64,000 nt of DNA from positions 3,316,001-3,380,000 of the forward strand of contig JAWQUS010000009.1 of NCBI GenBank assembly GCA_036365455.1, written 5' to 3'. Shown here piece after piece: positions 1-11,459 of the stretch; the stretch's first letter is position 1; every line of letters begins with the position of its first letter. The DNA comes from Macrosoma leucophasiata. Lineage: Eukaryota > Arthropoda > Insecta > Lepidoptera > Hedylidae. The position numbers were made by a program, and so were the translations under genes. The notes beneath the pieces are model-generated. The model was not told the origin of the DNA. It ran no database searches and worked only from the letters and a program-made list of their open reading frames with translations.

Positions 1-3000
1 TGGACAAATTTTCGAAAAAGCGCGTCGTATAACTCCAGAAGCTGTCTTGATGTCAGCGACTCTGTTTATGCCGTCTTTCCCAGGTACAGTAGCTACAATG
101 CGGCCTAGACTCCAGTTAAGTGGACTTGTGTTGTCTTCCTTTATTACAACCAGAGTATTAGGCTGTAAATCTAGGTCTCTCCTTGACCATTTACTCCGGA
201 TCTGCAGCTCTGAGATGTACTCCTTCGCCCATCTTGTCCAGAAATGCTGACGAATTTGTTCGATTCGCTGGTATCTATCAAGTCGCAGCATCGGGATATC
301 AGTGAGGTCGCTACTGGCAGGCGCTGTCAGTGGTCGACCAACCAGGAAATGGCCAGGACACAGGGGAAGGTAATCATTGGGATCTGCGGACATCGGACTT
401 AAAGGTCGGGAATTAAGGAGAGCCTCTATTTGCGTCAACAGTGTGGAAAATTCCTCATAGGTTAAATGCGCGTTACCCATTGACCGACGTAAGTGATGCT
501 TACAGGATTTTATACCTGCCTCCCACAGACCACCAAAATGAGGAGAATATGGCGGTATGAAACTGAATTTAATGTTTTGACTAGTTGCGTATTCAATAAT
601 ATCAGCAGAACAATTTGATAAAAATTTGTTAAATTCATTCATGAGGCCAACAAAATTTTTACCATTGTCAGAAAAAATCTCAGTTGGTTTTCCGCGACGA
701 GAGATAAATCTTTTCAGCGCTAATAAATATGCGTTCGTGGATAGATCACTGACCAGCTCTAGATGAACAGCTTTAGTGGCAAAACAGACAAACAAACAAA
801 TATATGCCTTGACTAATCTCGAACCCCTACCTTTGCGATTCAAGATATAAACAGGACCCGCGTAGTCCACGCCACAATGATTAAACGGAAATGATCGTGT
901 AATTCTTTCTTGTGGCAAATTTCCCATCAGGGGCGTTAATGTCCTACCTTTAAAGCGTCTACAGATAACACAGTTTTGTACTATTTGTCGAGCCAGGTTC
1001 CTACCTCCTACTGGCCAATAACACTCTCGCGCGCTATACAGAAGTGCTTGCGGTCCAGCATGTTGCAATCGTATGTGCTCGTAGCGAAATAATAATACAG
1101 AAAACCAATGTTTCGAGGATATTAGAATAGGATGTTTTTTATCGTATGTAAATTCACACGAATTATTTAAGCGGCCACCTACTCTTAATATTTTATCATT
1201 GTCTAAAAATAAATTTAATTTGGATAAATTGCCTTTATTTACTATTTGTTTATGATTAATTAATAGATTATATTCGATTGTAAATGATTCTGATTGAGAT
1301 AGCCGCAATAACATAATATCTGCGTATTTTAATTCTTCTACGGTTAAATTACCACTCCTACGCTCTTTAGCATTTCGTACATTATATATAAAGCGCAATA
1401 CATATGCAGCAGTACGTCTCATGCGATTAAATAGCGAAAATCTATGAAAAGGAAATATAGCTGGTAAAGAATCAGTCTCCGCCAAAAAGGAATGCGTCGC
1501 CTTAGCCCTTAATTCAGGCAATGACTCAATTGCATTTTCCTGAGTTTGTTCTAATTCAGTTTCACTAATATTAAACTCACGAAGGAACGATGGGCCTTCC
1601 CACCAGTGCGAGGAAGTAGAAAGATCCTCCAGCCGAACTCCACGCGAAACTAAATCAGCTGGATTTTCCTTACCACTTACATGTCGCCATGATGACCCCT
1701 TCGTAAGTTCATGTATTTCAACGGTACGATTCTGAACGAATGTTTTTAAAGTGTTAGGTGCCATGCGCAGCCAGCCTAACACGATCGTGGAGTCGCACCA
1801 AAAACCTACTGAACGAAAATCGCAACGAAGTGACTGACAAACCCTTTCATACAATCTAGCACCAAGTAAAGCACCGCATAGCTCGAGCCTAGGTACGCTT
1901 ATAGGTTTTAGAGGAGCGACTTTACTTTTTGAACAAAGTAATTTACTGAAAACTGCAGACTTAGTGACAGTGCGTACGTACGCACATGCACCATACGCTG
2001 TTTCCGACGCGTCTGTGAATATGTGCAGTTCTAAGTACGAAGGGTTAAAACCTATGACAAGCCTAGGTATGCGTATTGTGTTAAGTATGGGCAGAGCGGT
2101 AGCGAACTGATGCCATACATGCTTCACGTCTATAGGTACCTCATCATCCCAGTCTAGCTTCAGCAACCATAACCTTTGAAGTAACACCTTCGCTGTAATT
2201 ATAACCGGACTAAGTAAACCGAGCGGGTCAAATATTTGCGATATAACAGACATCATATAACGCTTTGTTACTGTTTGAGACATTCCTTTAAATTGAGAAT
2301 CAAAATAAAATTCATCTTTCAAATTATTCCAACCCAAACCTAAAGTTTTTGAATGTACATTATCATCCAAAGCTAGTAATTTTGAAGATGAATCAGAACT
2401 CAATGTGGGTTTATCATTGCAATCGAAATTGAATAGCCACTTACGCAATGGAAATCCGCCTGATTCCAATAACTCTGTTATGGAGTGACAATTATTTATT
2501 AATTCGTGTTTGTCATCACTCCCCGTGATCATGTCATCGACAAAAAAATCTTCGTTGATAATACGCTTAATCTCAGGATCTGTACAATCTATTGCTAATT
2601 GTTTGAGACATCTACAGCTGAGATAAGGGGCAGACGCAGTGCCATAGGTGACTGTATTTAATTTATAGATGTCAATCGGCTTAGAGGGATCATCACGCCA
2701 CAAAATAAGCTGTAGATCACGTTGTTTTTTGTCAAGCAAGCATTGCCGAAACATTTTCTCTACATCTGCACAAGCTATATATTTATGCTGTCGAAACCGC
2801 AATAAGATTGACAATAAGTCCCCTTGAATAGGTGGACCAACTAATTGTAAGTCGTTTAGTGAAATATTCGTACTAGTCGCAGCACTGGCATCGAACACCA
2901 CACGCAATTTAGTAGTAGTACTTTGTTCTCGGAAAACACCGTGATGCGGCATAAAATAATGAGGACTACTGTATGTCTGAATGCGAGACATATGACCTAA

Positions 3001-5313
3001 TTCAATATACTCATGAATGAAGTCTGCATATAGTTTTTTATACGCTGAATGACGCTGTAAACGCTTCTCGAGGGCTAAAAATCTGGTTTCAGCTCTGGTA
3101 TAAGATTCACCTAGCAAATCAGGGGAGGATTTGAATGGTATACGTACAATAAACCTTCCATCCTCATTGCGCATCGTGGTGTCAACAAAATGTTTCTCAC
3201 ACGTACGCTCGTCGTCAGTGCGAGCGTCCACGTTCATTTTTAATATTTCCTCTAGCTCCCAGAATTGCCGTAATTGCCGCTCAAGAGACTGTGTAAAATT
3301 ACAATAAATTTTATTAATATTATTGCGCGTATATGTATTAATTTGACCGGAAATTATCCAGCCTAAATGCGTATCCTGTAAGAAAGGTCCATTAGGTAAC
3401 CTAAACTTACTAGTTTTAAGTAATTCCCAAAACTTATCTGCGCCTATTAAGATATCAATGTTATGGGAATCATAAAAGTGCGGATCGGCCAGCTGAATAG
3501 TCGTAGGTATGACCTGCGCGCATTGACTGGGAACCGCTGGCAGAGATGACGTAATGTTAGGCAAAACGTAACATCTCAAACGCGTAAAATAATCGGGGTC
3601 GGTGCGCGATTTAACTTCAATTTCACAGACTTCTGTAGTCTGTGTCATCGAACTTCCGACACCACGTATTTCTGCAGTGGACTGTATTACTGGCGTATTT
3701 AATAAATCGCATAAGGATTTCGTAATGAAGCATCTCTGACTGCCACTATCAAGAAGGGCACGCGCTAGATGATAATTGTTACAATTATCTGCAACTTCGA
3801 CTAATGCAGTTGATAGCAAAACAGGTTGCACACTAGAACACTGCGCGTATTGTGTATCATGTATGTGTGCCTCGTTTACCTGAATGGCACCGGGCGCAGG
3901 AGTCGCGGAGAGGTGAAGTGAGGGATGCGGCGCGGATGCCACCTCCTTGCACTCCGTGCACTCATTAGTTAATTGTGACGAATGACACGAAACGGTCTGG
4001 TTTAGCTCGTCCCTATGTTCACTATGTATTAGCGAATTGTGTTTCATATTACATAATCTACACGGTCCGCCTCTACAGTTGACAACACTGTGTCCCGCGC
4101 GCAAGCAATTAACGCATAGATTATGTCTTTTAACAAATTCAAGCTTACCTTTTAAATCTAAATCGATAAATTTCTGGCACGAATAAATCGGATGATTTGC
4201 GTTACATGCGAGGCAAGTTTTTTTTATTGTGTTATCGCGAGAGTGTGGCTTATTAGCAGCAATGTTGCAGTGCACCTTAGATTTAACAATGTTAGAACTT
4301 GTGAAATTATTATGCGGTTTGTTTCGTGAAACTAATAGTGCATCTAACATGTCAGCCCGTTTTTTTAGAAAACTAAGTAAATCGTTTACTTTGAGAATTG
4401 AGTTCATATCGGCGGTATTAGACAATAATGTGCCTTTATGTTGTTCCCATTCTCGTTCGGTGGCTTGATCTAATTTAGATACAAGGAGGTATATGACCAG
4501 TGTATCCCAAGTGTCTGTTGGCTCACCGAGAATTTTAAGAGCGCGTAGGTTTTTTAAAACTGAATCAATTAACCTTCTTATTAAACTGGGCGATTCTTTA
4601 TTTAATATCGGCAAATTAAATAAGGCTTTGACATGGTTGTGCACTAATAATCTGCTATTATTGAATCTATTAAGTAGTAGTTCCCATGCAATCTCGTAAT
4701 TATTGCTGGAGAATTCTAAAGAATCGATGACCAAAGATGCACTGCCCTTAACAGATGATTTCAAATAATGAAATTTCTGAACATTGCTTATTTCGTTTGA
4801 ATTATGAACTAACGATAAAAACGTGTCGCGGAATTCGAGCCACTGTTCATAAGAACCGTCAAAGGTAGGCATATTAATCGTCGGCAATTTGATTGAACTT
4901 AAATTATTGCTTTTATTAGATTCAGTTACGGTATTTTTATTCACTATACATTCCGCTTGAGCACACACAGTATAGTAGTTGTCTTCGAACAATTCTCTTT
5001 GCGTCAGCTGTTCATCTAGGCCTATATCAGGCACTGACTCCTCTATTTGAGTCTGAATATTATTAAATTCGGAAAATAAATTGCTAACACCTTGCATACG
5101 CAACTTAAGATCAACAATTTGCTGACTAGATAGATCAACCTCAGATTTTAATAATTTTAAATAGTTAACGAACTTAGTGAATCTACCTTTGATTATGCCA
5201 CGTTTTCTAACAAAATCTTTAATTTTTACATCGTCACTCGCTCTGTAAGGGGATTTATCACGGGATTTCCCGGCAGTTTCTAAATTATCGGTTAAACTCA
5301 TTTTGGTAGTCAT
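1..5313 (-). CDS. BEL-type gag-pol polyprotein, C-terminus cut by window edge
   Basis: One minus-strand frame stays open from the ATG at 5313 to base 1 (1771 codons); I checked every codon and found no stop. An in-frame TGA lies 24 nt upstream, which supports this start; a second ATG is four codons in. Order: coiled N-terminal gag, CCHC-like knuckles (CLACN at residue ~367, then CVNCLRAGH), aspartic protease ALLDSGSQ (Asp ~522), reverse transcriptase with FVDD at 924-927, RNase H (FTDASE, Asp ~1101), and integrase with an H/C zinc finger and D1483, D1549, E1598 (VDYAGP, SDNGKNF, GGLWEAG). The last visible residues, GVIRRAFSKIC, resemble the usual BEL C-terminus, so little is missing. It encodes the proteins of particle assembly, reverse transcription and integration. 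No env-like region is seen. An intact frame suggests a young, possibly active copy. It differs from the second element at 16.5-21.9 kb, which has LLDEGS and YMDD. Confidence 0.93.
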   Translation of the reverse strand, partial: MTTKMSLTDNLETAGKSRDKSPYRASDDVKIKDFVRKRGIIKGRFTKFVNYLKLLKSEVDLSSQQIVDLKLRMQGVSNLFSEFNNIQTQIEESVPDIGLDEQLTQRELFEDNYYTVCAQAECIVNKNTVTESNKSNNLSSIKLPTINMPTFDGSYEQWLEFRDTFLSLVHNSNEISNVQKFHYLKSSVKGSASLVIDSLEFSSNNYEIAWELLLNRFNNSRLLVHNHVKALFNLPILNKESPSLIRRLIDSVLKNLRALKILGEPTDTWDTLVIYLLVSKLDQATEREWEQHKGTLLSNTADMNSILKVNDLLSFLKKRADMLDALLVSRNKPHNNFTSSNIVKSKVHCNIAANKPHSRDNTIKKTCLACNANHPIYSCQKFIDLDLKGKLEFVKRHNLCVNCLRAGHSVVNCRGGPCRLCNMKHNSLIHSEHRDELNQTVSCHSSQLTNECTECKEVASAPHPSLHLSATPAPGAIQVNEAHIHDTQYAQCSSVQPVLLSTALVEVADNCNNYHLARALLDSGSQRCFITKSLCDLLNTPVIQSTAEIRGVGSSMTQTTEVCEIEVKSRTDPDYFTRLRCYVLPNITSSLPAVPSQCAQVIPTTIQLADPHFYDSHNIDILIGADKFWELLKTSKFRLPNGPFLQDTHLGWIISGQINTYTRNNINKIYCNFTQSLERQLRQFWELEEILKMNVDARTDDERTCEKHFVDTTMRNEDGRFIVRIPFKSSPDLLGESYTRAETRFLALEKRLQRHSAYKKLYADFIHEYIELGHMSRIQTYSSPHYFMPHHGVFREQSTTTKLRVVFDASAATSTNISLNDLQLVGPPIQGDLLSILLRFRQHKYIACADVEKMFRQCLLDKKQRDLQLILWRDDPSKPIDIYKLNTVTYGTASAPYLSCRCLKQLAIDCTDPEIKRIINEDFFVDDMITGSDDKHELINNCHSITELLESGGFPLRKWLFNFDCNDKPTLSSDSSSKLLALDDNVHSKTLGLGWNNLKDEFYFDSQFKGMSQTVTKRYMMSVISQIFDPLGLLSPVIITAKVLLQRLWLLKLDWDDEVPIDVKHVWHQFATALPILNTIRIPRLVIGFNPSYLELHIFTDASETAYGACAYVRTVTKSAVFSKLLCSKSKVAPLKPISVPRLELCGALLGARLYERVCQSLRCDFRSVGFWCDSTIVLGWLRMAPNTLKTFVQNRTVEIHELTKGSSWRHVSGKENPADLVSRGVRLEDLSTSSHWWEGPSFLREFNISETELEQTQENAIESLPELRAKATHSFLAETDSLPAIFPFHRFSLFNRMRRTAAYVLRFIYNVRNAKERRSGNLTVEELKYADIMLLRLSQSESFTIEYNLLINHKQIVNKGNLSKLNLFLDNDKILRVGGRLNNSCEFTYDKKHPILISSKHWFSVLLFRYEHIRLQHAGPQALLYSARECYWPVGGRNLARQIVQNCVICRRFKGRTLTPLMGNLPQERITRSFPFNHCGVDYAGPVYILNRKGRGSRLVKAYICLFVCFATKAVHLELVSDLSTNAYLLALKRFISRRGKPTEIFSDNGKNFVGLMNEFNKFLSNCSADIIEYATSQNIKFSFIPPYSPHFGGLWEAGIKSCKHHLRRSMGNAHLTYEEFSTLLTQIEALLNSRPLSPMSADPNDYLPLCPGHFLVGRPLTAPASSDLTDIPMLRLDRYQRIEQIRQHFWTRWAKEYISELQIRSKWSRRDLDLQPNTLVVIKEDNTSPLNWSLGRIVATVPGKDGINRVADIKTASGVIRRAFSKICP

Positions 5314-5650
5314 AGAAGCCAAGTAAGTAGGTACTCACGTTTATGCGTACGTGTGTTCAGCTCGATATAGATGCTAGCAGCGGCACTATAGCGAGTCAGC
5401 TGATTTCACGGGTAACGCGTATTCACACCGAATCACTGAAATCAGTTGAAGTACACTATCAACACAAAAGATAAAGGAGAGGTCTGGAATAAGATGGGTG
5501 GTTGGCCGTACCGTTGCGCTTTCTGTAGATATGGCTCCGTCCACTGCCTTAGCTCAGGTTCCAGACTGCTCCAGAGACTCCAGACTCCAAGTATTTCACC
5601 GCTTTCTTCCACAGGTCGTTGATGATTTTTCAGAATTTGGCTCTGAAGGT
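5314..5650 (-). other. Untranslated leader of the left BEL element
   Basis: Region between the gag-pol ATG and the candidate primer site. It has a short minus-strand open frame (5442 to ~5710) without an ATG start that does not resemble a known family. A GTGAGT sequence about 20 nt upstream of the ATG on the minus strand could be a chance splice-donor match. Confidence 0.4.
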
Positions 5651-5654
5651 CCAA

Positions 5655-6171
5655 TGTATTTGAGGGCCTTGCGATGTCCTCGTCAACTTGATGGAGATTT
5701 AAATTAAATGCGAAATTTTATAACAACTTGCGTATAATTATGCGTAAAGATACAAGTGTACAGTTTTAATGCGGGTTTAAAAGCGATCTTTTCGGTTCTG
5801 TAGAGTTCTAACGGTCTTCGAGTTTCTTGATGGCCCTACCACCCGTGGCCGAGCCGGTGATTTCATTGGCTGGCCGTAGCGGAAGTCATACGTCTACCAA
5901 TGATGCCGCAGCCCGATGACGTCTCACAATTTGTGTGGTGGTCGCGGTGGCCGCCATAGTGTCTATGGTGGCAGTCGTGTGGCCTATTGGTCGACTGCGT
6001 CTATTGGTGGCTCGAACAACGTCTTAATAAATAAACGACAAACATTCGTATCAGTTCATATTCCTTTCATAAGCCATGGAGTGGACAGTGTAGTAAAACC
6101 AATTACGAACCAGCTATTATTCATCGTCAGACCGGACAGCTTCGTACGTGTGGCATGATCGTCTTATAACA
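5655..6171 (-). repeat. Candidate 5' LTR of the left BEL element
   Basis: Read on the minus strand this segment begins TGTTATAAGACG and ends CAAATACA, i.e. TG...CA as LTRs do. One base further on is TGGACCTTCAGAGCC, placed where a primer binding site should be. The partner 3' LTR lies beyond the left edge, so the boundaries are unproven and the primer tRNA is not identified. Confidence 0.35.
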
Positions 6172-7534
6172 TAGAACAGTGCTTCAGCTTGCTGTCGTTT
6201 CATTATATTGAAAACTTTCAATAAGGTTATATTAATGTTTAACAATTATACAATCGTCTTCTCAAGATTATTGTTTTTATTTAGATTCGTAAATGTTATA
6301 GAAGCGAACAATTCCCCACCAAAAGTAAATTGGTACTAATGCCTGTAGACATCACAATAAAAACAGATGCGCCCCCATCAAGCACACCTGATGTTACATT
6401 TTATGCACCCACTCAAAGGGTTTTAATAAGTTTTACAATTTTATCAGTTAGATGGTAGGTAGGTATTAATTTTTTTCAAGAATGACATCGTATCTAATTT
6501 GTAATTTCTAGTTTTTTGAAATTACAAAGTAGTAGATAGATAGATTGATATTATGGATGTCAAGTCACCAAAATACACATAATATCAATGTGAACTGTAT
6601 AATTATTTCCTTGCCATATAAGAAACATAATAATAAGTGATATTTTTTCTTGGCCTTTCTTAGTAATACTGAGTAAATTGTAAAGTAAAAATAATAGTAC
6701 AGTCTAAAAGCGTATGAAAGATAATGATATATACTGTGAACTGTGATAAAGTATGCAATCATAGTAATTTAATATAACGTCTCTAGGCCTTCGCTCTCCT
6801 TTGTGTGTGTGTGTGTGTGTGTCTTAAAAGTAGTATCGCAGTAAAAGTATGAAAATAGGTAAAACGTTCTAAGGGCATTGCATTCGTAAACCGCACTACG
6901 ACTTTTCTTTCAGCAAAGTATGCTTTAGAACTGTAAGGAAAGTACGATTTTTTTTTTAATTTACTTGCCAGTACGACCCGTGTCAGAAAACTTTTTACTA
7001 ATGTCCATGGGTAGCAGTAAGCAACATGCTTGCAAGATGTAATACCATCAAAAGAAAAAAACAATAACGATGCACGTAAATCAGACATGGCTGATAGATT
7101 TGCCCACTACATTAACCCGTAAGATGTGTTTAAGAGGAACAATTTATCTCGGAACCTAACTTGTTACTGGCGAGCTTTTTACTTCTGACCTATTTGTTGC
7201 TTGTCAAACACACGGCATGTATTTATAGTCGTGTTTTTACGCTCGCACGTCTCTATACAGCGTGTTGCAGATTTATTTCTCGACGCATTTCTATTTCAAT
7301 TTCTGAGAGTGAAATGTACGGGCAAAATATGCGTTTAGTATTTACGTACTTTAAAAAATGAAATTCTAGGTACTGTTGTATTTTATAAACGTAACATATA
7401 ATTTTGTGAATAGATTCCTGATCAGTAGCACGTTGTAATCGTTTTGTAATATTATATTACTTAATATATTAACTTGGATAAGCACACGCCTATTATTTTC
7501 ATTTCCGGAGTTTCTTACACCCAAAGGTTGTCTG
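6172..7534. other. AT-rich DNA without a gene
   Basis: No coding frame longer than about 100 codons and none with recognisable sequence. A (TG)n microsatellite of 21 bases is at 6802-6822. Confidence 0.6.
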
Positions 7535-7975
7535 GTTGTGGGCCAGCTACTACAGCTTATGAAAGCGGGAGCCCCCAAATACCAGCATGGTCCACTTGAC
7601 TTCCTACAAAGACGCGCCGTTCGTATCGTTAACGATCCAGGACTTACTTACAGGCTCGAACATCTGAGCCTGCGCAGAGACATTGGGAGTCTATGCGTTT
7701 TATACCGTCTCTACAATGATGAGTACTCTGGTGAATTATTATGGATACGATATGGTGCCACCGTCTCATTTCCTACACCTACACGAAAGATAAAAGATAA
7801 AAGTTCCACTCTCACCGACTAAACAACTGGCAGTGCTCAACAGTGGGGTTTTCGTTTCTGTTCAAAACATGCAAATTGTGGAAAATATATACAATATGTG
7901 GTTCTTCAAAAAGGGCGTCAAAAGTGTCCTTCAGTGCTCGCGTTGGAAACTCCCCTGGTGTTTCAAATGTCCATA
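7535..7975 (+). pseudogene. LINE reverse transcriptase, 3'-terminal fragment
   Basis: Translated segments LQRRAVRIVNDPGLT, LEHLSLRRDIGSLCVLYRLY and, in another frame, TCKLW and GNSPGVSNVH match the C-terminal tail that follows the polymerase domain in an abundant insect non-LTR family. The catalytic YADD part is absent. At least one frameshift separates the two halves (near 7790-7850), so it is a dead 5'-truncated copy. A sister tail with the same motifs is at 32565-32830. Confidence 0.75.
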
Positions 7976-8066
7976 AAATTCAAAATTCAAAGCATTTATT
8001 TCAAATTGGTCTACAAGGACACTTTTGCATTGTCGGGTTATAAGCTACCTATAGAGAATGACTTAT
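7976..8066 (+). repeat. Short dispersed repeat
   Basis: The stretch with TTTATTTCAAATTGG, CAAGGACA, ACTTTTGC and AAGCTACCTATAG recurs, in the same order, at 58364-58465, so it is a dispersed repeat and not tail sequence of the LINE before it. Confidence 0.55.
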
Positions 8067-8589
8067 AATAATAATCCAATAGGTATTAATAAATACCAAT
8101 TTAATAATAATATTTAACCGATACGTGAATCATCAAATTTTTCAATTCCTTCATAGAAGAAAAAGAAAAATCTGTTCGTCATAATAATCATAGTCATTCA
8201 CTTAGCAGAGTTCCAAGTGCAGGCACTACTGAGAAGAACTCCGCTACCCAACAAACACAGCGTGTTGCTCTTTTGTCAAAACCTTACATTTAATACAAAT
8301 ATTATTACATAGAATAAATATAATGTGAACGTCCATGGCATATAAATATTTGCATATAAACACATACGCAAATACCCATCAACAGCTTAATATCGTGATA
8401 GAATATAACACCCGCAAATCACAACAGACCAGTCCCCACAATCAGCACCCGTTCACGAGTATGACGCATGTGGCAGCCATTGCTCTCCTCGACCATTTTG
8501 AAGGGAAGTGAGCAACCCGTCACACGACGCCGCCGAAGGCAAAGACATTAAAGTGAGCATGACTGTTATGATTACCAGTGCATACAAAG
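8067..8589. other. AT-rich DNA without a gene
   Basis: No coding region, structured RNA or repeat recognised. Confidence 0.5.
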
Positions 8590-8617
8590 CATAGGCGACG
8601 GTGACCACTTTCCATCA
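8590..8617 (+). repeat. Fragment of a LINE 3' end
   Basis: 28 bases here are identical to 32770-32797, the last codons and early 3' tail of the LINE copy there (it includes GGCGACGGTGACCAC). Too short to classify further. Confidence 0.5.
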
Positions 8618-8953
8618 TTTTAATGTCGCGCTTCAGTTTTTCTCCTTTACAGCAGAATAGGTACTTTATAGCGTGTCCAATTGCAGTATTAGCTGTGCTA
8701 GTACTAGACCGGCTCGGTGATACAGCAAAAATCATTACTGTCCGGAACCGAATGCCCGTATGACAGAAAGTTTACGCAATGAAGTTACTGGTCTTTTCAT
8801 CACGTACTTCTTCATTCATGGTTTGTTTGGCGTCGACTCAACATTGATAGGTTATATGAGTATAGCTTTAATTTATTCTGCACTCACACTTACAGCTATG
8901 CACTGACATACATAATACTCACAGCCCGATACTAGATATAAGCTTGTGTAGTG
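8618..8953. other. No feature recognised
   Basis: AT-rich; short open frames only and no repeat similarity noticed within the window. Confidence 0.5.
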
Positions 8954-9062
8954 GATGCCTTTGTATACAAACAACACATACACAAATACAACACCAGACA
9001 CGAAACAAATCGAATCCGTGAGCCTCGGTTCAAACTGTCGTATCACACCACTGGACCAAAAA
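8954..9062 (-). repeat. Decayed tRNA-derived SINE (family S1), partial
   Basis: Reverse-strand traces of the S1 SINE: ACACATACACAAATAC, CACGAAACAAAT, a damaged box B (GGTTCAAACTG) and CACTGGACCA occur in S1 order. It is the most diverged of four copies (others at 12329, 27480 and 33037). Confidence 0.55.
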
Positions 9063-9477
9063 ACTCAGCCCAAAAAAAATATATTTAAACTTTCAAACAA
9101 CATTGTAACAAACTTGCATTAAAAAAATATTGTTGAATGTCATGTATGACGAACAATATGCTTACGCTTCATCCACAAAGCCGAGTCCCATAACAATCTT
9201 CACCGAATTAACTTCGACGACTGAAGACAACATTAAGCACATTGAACACACATAGTTTCCCGAATCCCCTTGGGCTAAATGCATAACAAATTGAAAGCAT
9301 CCCGTATAATGCGTTCATTTACAGAAACAGCGCTAGTTGAGTCGAAGATTAAGTGCCGACAGATCTTGACAAATACTTGTTACATACGGAGCAAAACTTG
9401 AAACATTAGTCTTTAGACTACCCACAAGAACGCGCGGAGGTGGCATTTGAGATTGTGAATAATAAACCAGGCTTTTA
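9063..9477. other. No feature recognised
   Basis: AT-rich, no coding frame of note and no internal repeat. Confidence 0.5.
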
Positions 9478-9548
9478 GGATTCCGTAGGCTACAAGGAGC
9501 CCTTATAGTTTCGCCGAGTCCGTACGTCTGTTCGTCTGTAGCTTTTAT
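9478..9548 (+). repeat. Fragment of the GGTTCCGTA dispersed repeat
   Basis: GGATTCCGTAGG followed by CCCTTATAGTTTCGCC and a TCTG-like run matches 52982-53050. Related pieces are at 26567, 30434, 55455 and 60612. Confidence 0.55.
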
Positions 9549-9612
9549 AAATAGTAGAGTTCAGCGCTATCCGGTCACTGTATATGGTCCTTTAATTAAC
9601 AATTTTAACTTT

Positions 9613-9727
9613 AGGAGTGGCAACGTAATTTGAAATCTCTGGTTTTGTGTAGATGTCTATAGGCTACAGTATTCACTTACCATCTATGTGATCTGTAAGC
9701 TTGTTTACCACTTCATGACGTAAATAA
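9613..9727 (-). repeat. Dispersed repeat family A, partial
   Basis: Reverse complement of family A: AGTGGCAACG, GTGTAGATGTCTATAGGCTA, TTCACTTACCATC and AAGCTTGTTTACCAC are diagnostic blocks also seen at 37672, 39258, 51990 and 59745. Confidence 0.6.
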
Positions 9728-10570
9728 TGCCTTCTCCATTTTTTCAACATTCATTGTAATTCATATCGCAGCATTGCGAATATTGTCGCACCTGTGGCGT
9801 ACAAAATCCTACACTGTACAATATAGCGCGGGATTCTTTAACAGTTTTATGCTAAATAACGATATGATTGAAAATTTTGGTATATCCAAATCCGGTTATA
9901 AAAACAAACTGCATGTCACAAGGATTTAAAAGATAGTTGATCATTTAAATGTGGTGACCGCCATCTTAGATTTAATAGACACTATAAACTACTGATGCGA
10001 GGACTGTTGACGACAATTCGTACCTGTAGAATTCCCGTTACCGCAAAAATTCCTATTATAGTGATTGATTGAAATTTGAATTAGTTGATCTAAAACTATT
10101 TCCAGATTCTCCACTGTGTTGGAAATAGATACAACACGATTAAATCCATTGTGTCCACTTAAATTTCACCGCTTGTTTCCAACAATGCCTATTCAGAAAC
10201 GGCTTGGTGCTGAAAATGGCCTATAATTTCCTATAGATCCTTTAAAGTTGTAAAGGGCGAATAACTATCAAGACCAAATCGTCACAAGAGAGTGGAGCAA
10301 TACTAAAACAAACTTTGATCCCACGATTTAATTGAAAACAAACCCCGCGACTTATGATTGATGTCCTCAAGCATTAAATATTTGAAGAACGCAACAGAAA
10401 GAGAAATTAAATGAATTTATCAACGTCGCTTTGAATAGGAGCAAATAAAAGCAATAAGCGCCCACTGAGGTTTTGTAAATATATCAATATCGTGACAAAA
10501 ATACCAAGAGATTTGGTTTTCAAAATAAGTTTCTTTAACGCAAAAAATACGCAATATGGTGCCGCATCTT
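9728..10570. other. AT-rich DNA without a gene
   Basis: Nothing recognised on either strand. Confidence 0.5.
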
Positions 10571-11012
10571 CGGCCTTTATTTTTTTTTTACGCTGGGAAA
10601 CTCTCATCGGCACCCGCCATCTAAGGGAAAAGACGGCGGGTAGTGTGAGACTCGTACTCACTAAAACCCCGCGGTGTTCCGACTCATCCGCCACCTCGCC
10701 GACGACGGCTCGTCTCCGAACCCTCCACCGGTTCAGCTCTTTGGCTCCAACCAACACTAGTAGCGTGCGGAACACGTGCACGCCACCCAGCTTGGGACTT
10801 TTCTCCATTCGGGCGACGGACACCCCTAATCTGACGCCTAGTGGTCCCTGCCCAGACCACTCACAACACCAGGCGTCCCAAGACGCCCGAGTGGAGGGTT
10901 TCGGGCACACAGTTCGGCCTCGAGGGAGCCGGAGCGTCGAAGAAGTTCAACCCTCAGCCACCCCCCTAAGCCCCTCCGCCACGACAAGGCGGATACCCTC
11001 AGGGGGGGGGGG
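10571..11012 (-). repeat. GC-rich retroposon-like segment with terminal A-run
   Basis: About 440 bp of GC-rich DNA in AT-rich surroundings. On the minus strand it starts at a G/C homopolymer (11001-11010) and ends in an A-run (plus-strand T-run at 10581-10590). A minus frame of 167 codons crosses it but is not recognised. The one-sided A tail suggests a retroposed piece, possibly a LINE leader or end region. I could not find a target duplication. Confidence 0.4.
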
Positions 11013-11459
11013 GCTTCTACGGAATAAGCCATATCAGTTTAGGCCTGTTTTATTTCTGTGCTAGAAATTTTGGTGTCGTACAATACCATCTAATAGGAAC
11101 ACTGTTGCACTGAGCACTTATAAGGGAGATGACGAAGGTACATAGGTAAATGCACTCGATTTTTAATCCCTGAGTTTTAACCATCCATTATCGTATGTGA
11201 GAGGACATTTACAATAGTAGAATACAATGCAAACCTTTCTATAATTCAATGTAAGCCCGTCGCTACACTCAGATTCAATTCTGTAGGTATCAGATTGATT
11301 TTTACTTCAGAAACTGCAATTGTGAGCATCTGCGCCAAACACAAGTCTAGTTTTAAACACATTAGTTATCGGGGCATCCGCCAACAGTCTTTTCTACACT
11401 TCCTTGTAACAAAGCAGAGTTTTACTTTGACGGATCACATTTAATTTTATTCTGATGAA
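11013..11459. other. No feature recognised
   Basis: Mixed-composition DNA; no coding region or repeat seen. Confidence 0.5.

Noticed and set aside
6001..6016. Plus-strand primer site TGGTGGCTCGAAC
   Set aside because: It lies inside the candidate minus-strand LTR and no plus-strand LTR or gag follows.
10407..11064. Overlapping frames of 167 and 190 codons
   Set aside because: Opposite-strand frames over the same GC-rich segment with no recognisable domain; one crosses the A-run.
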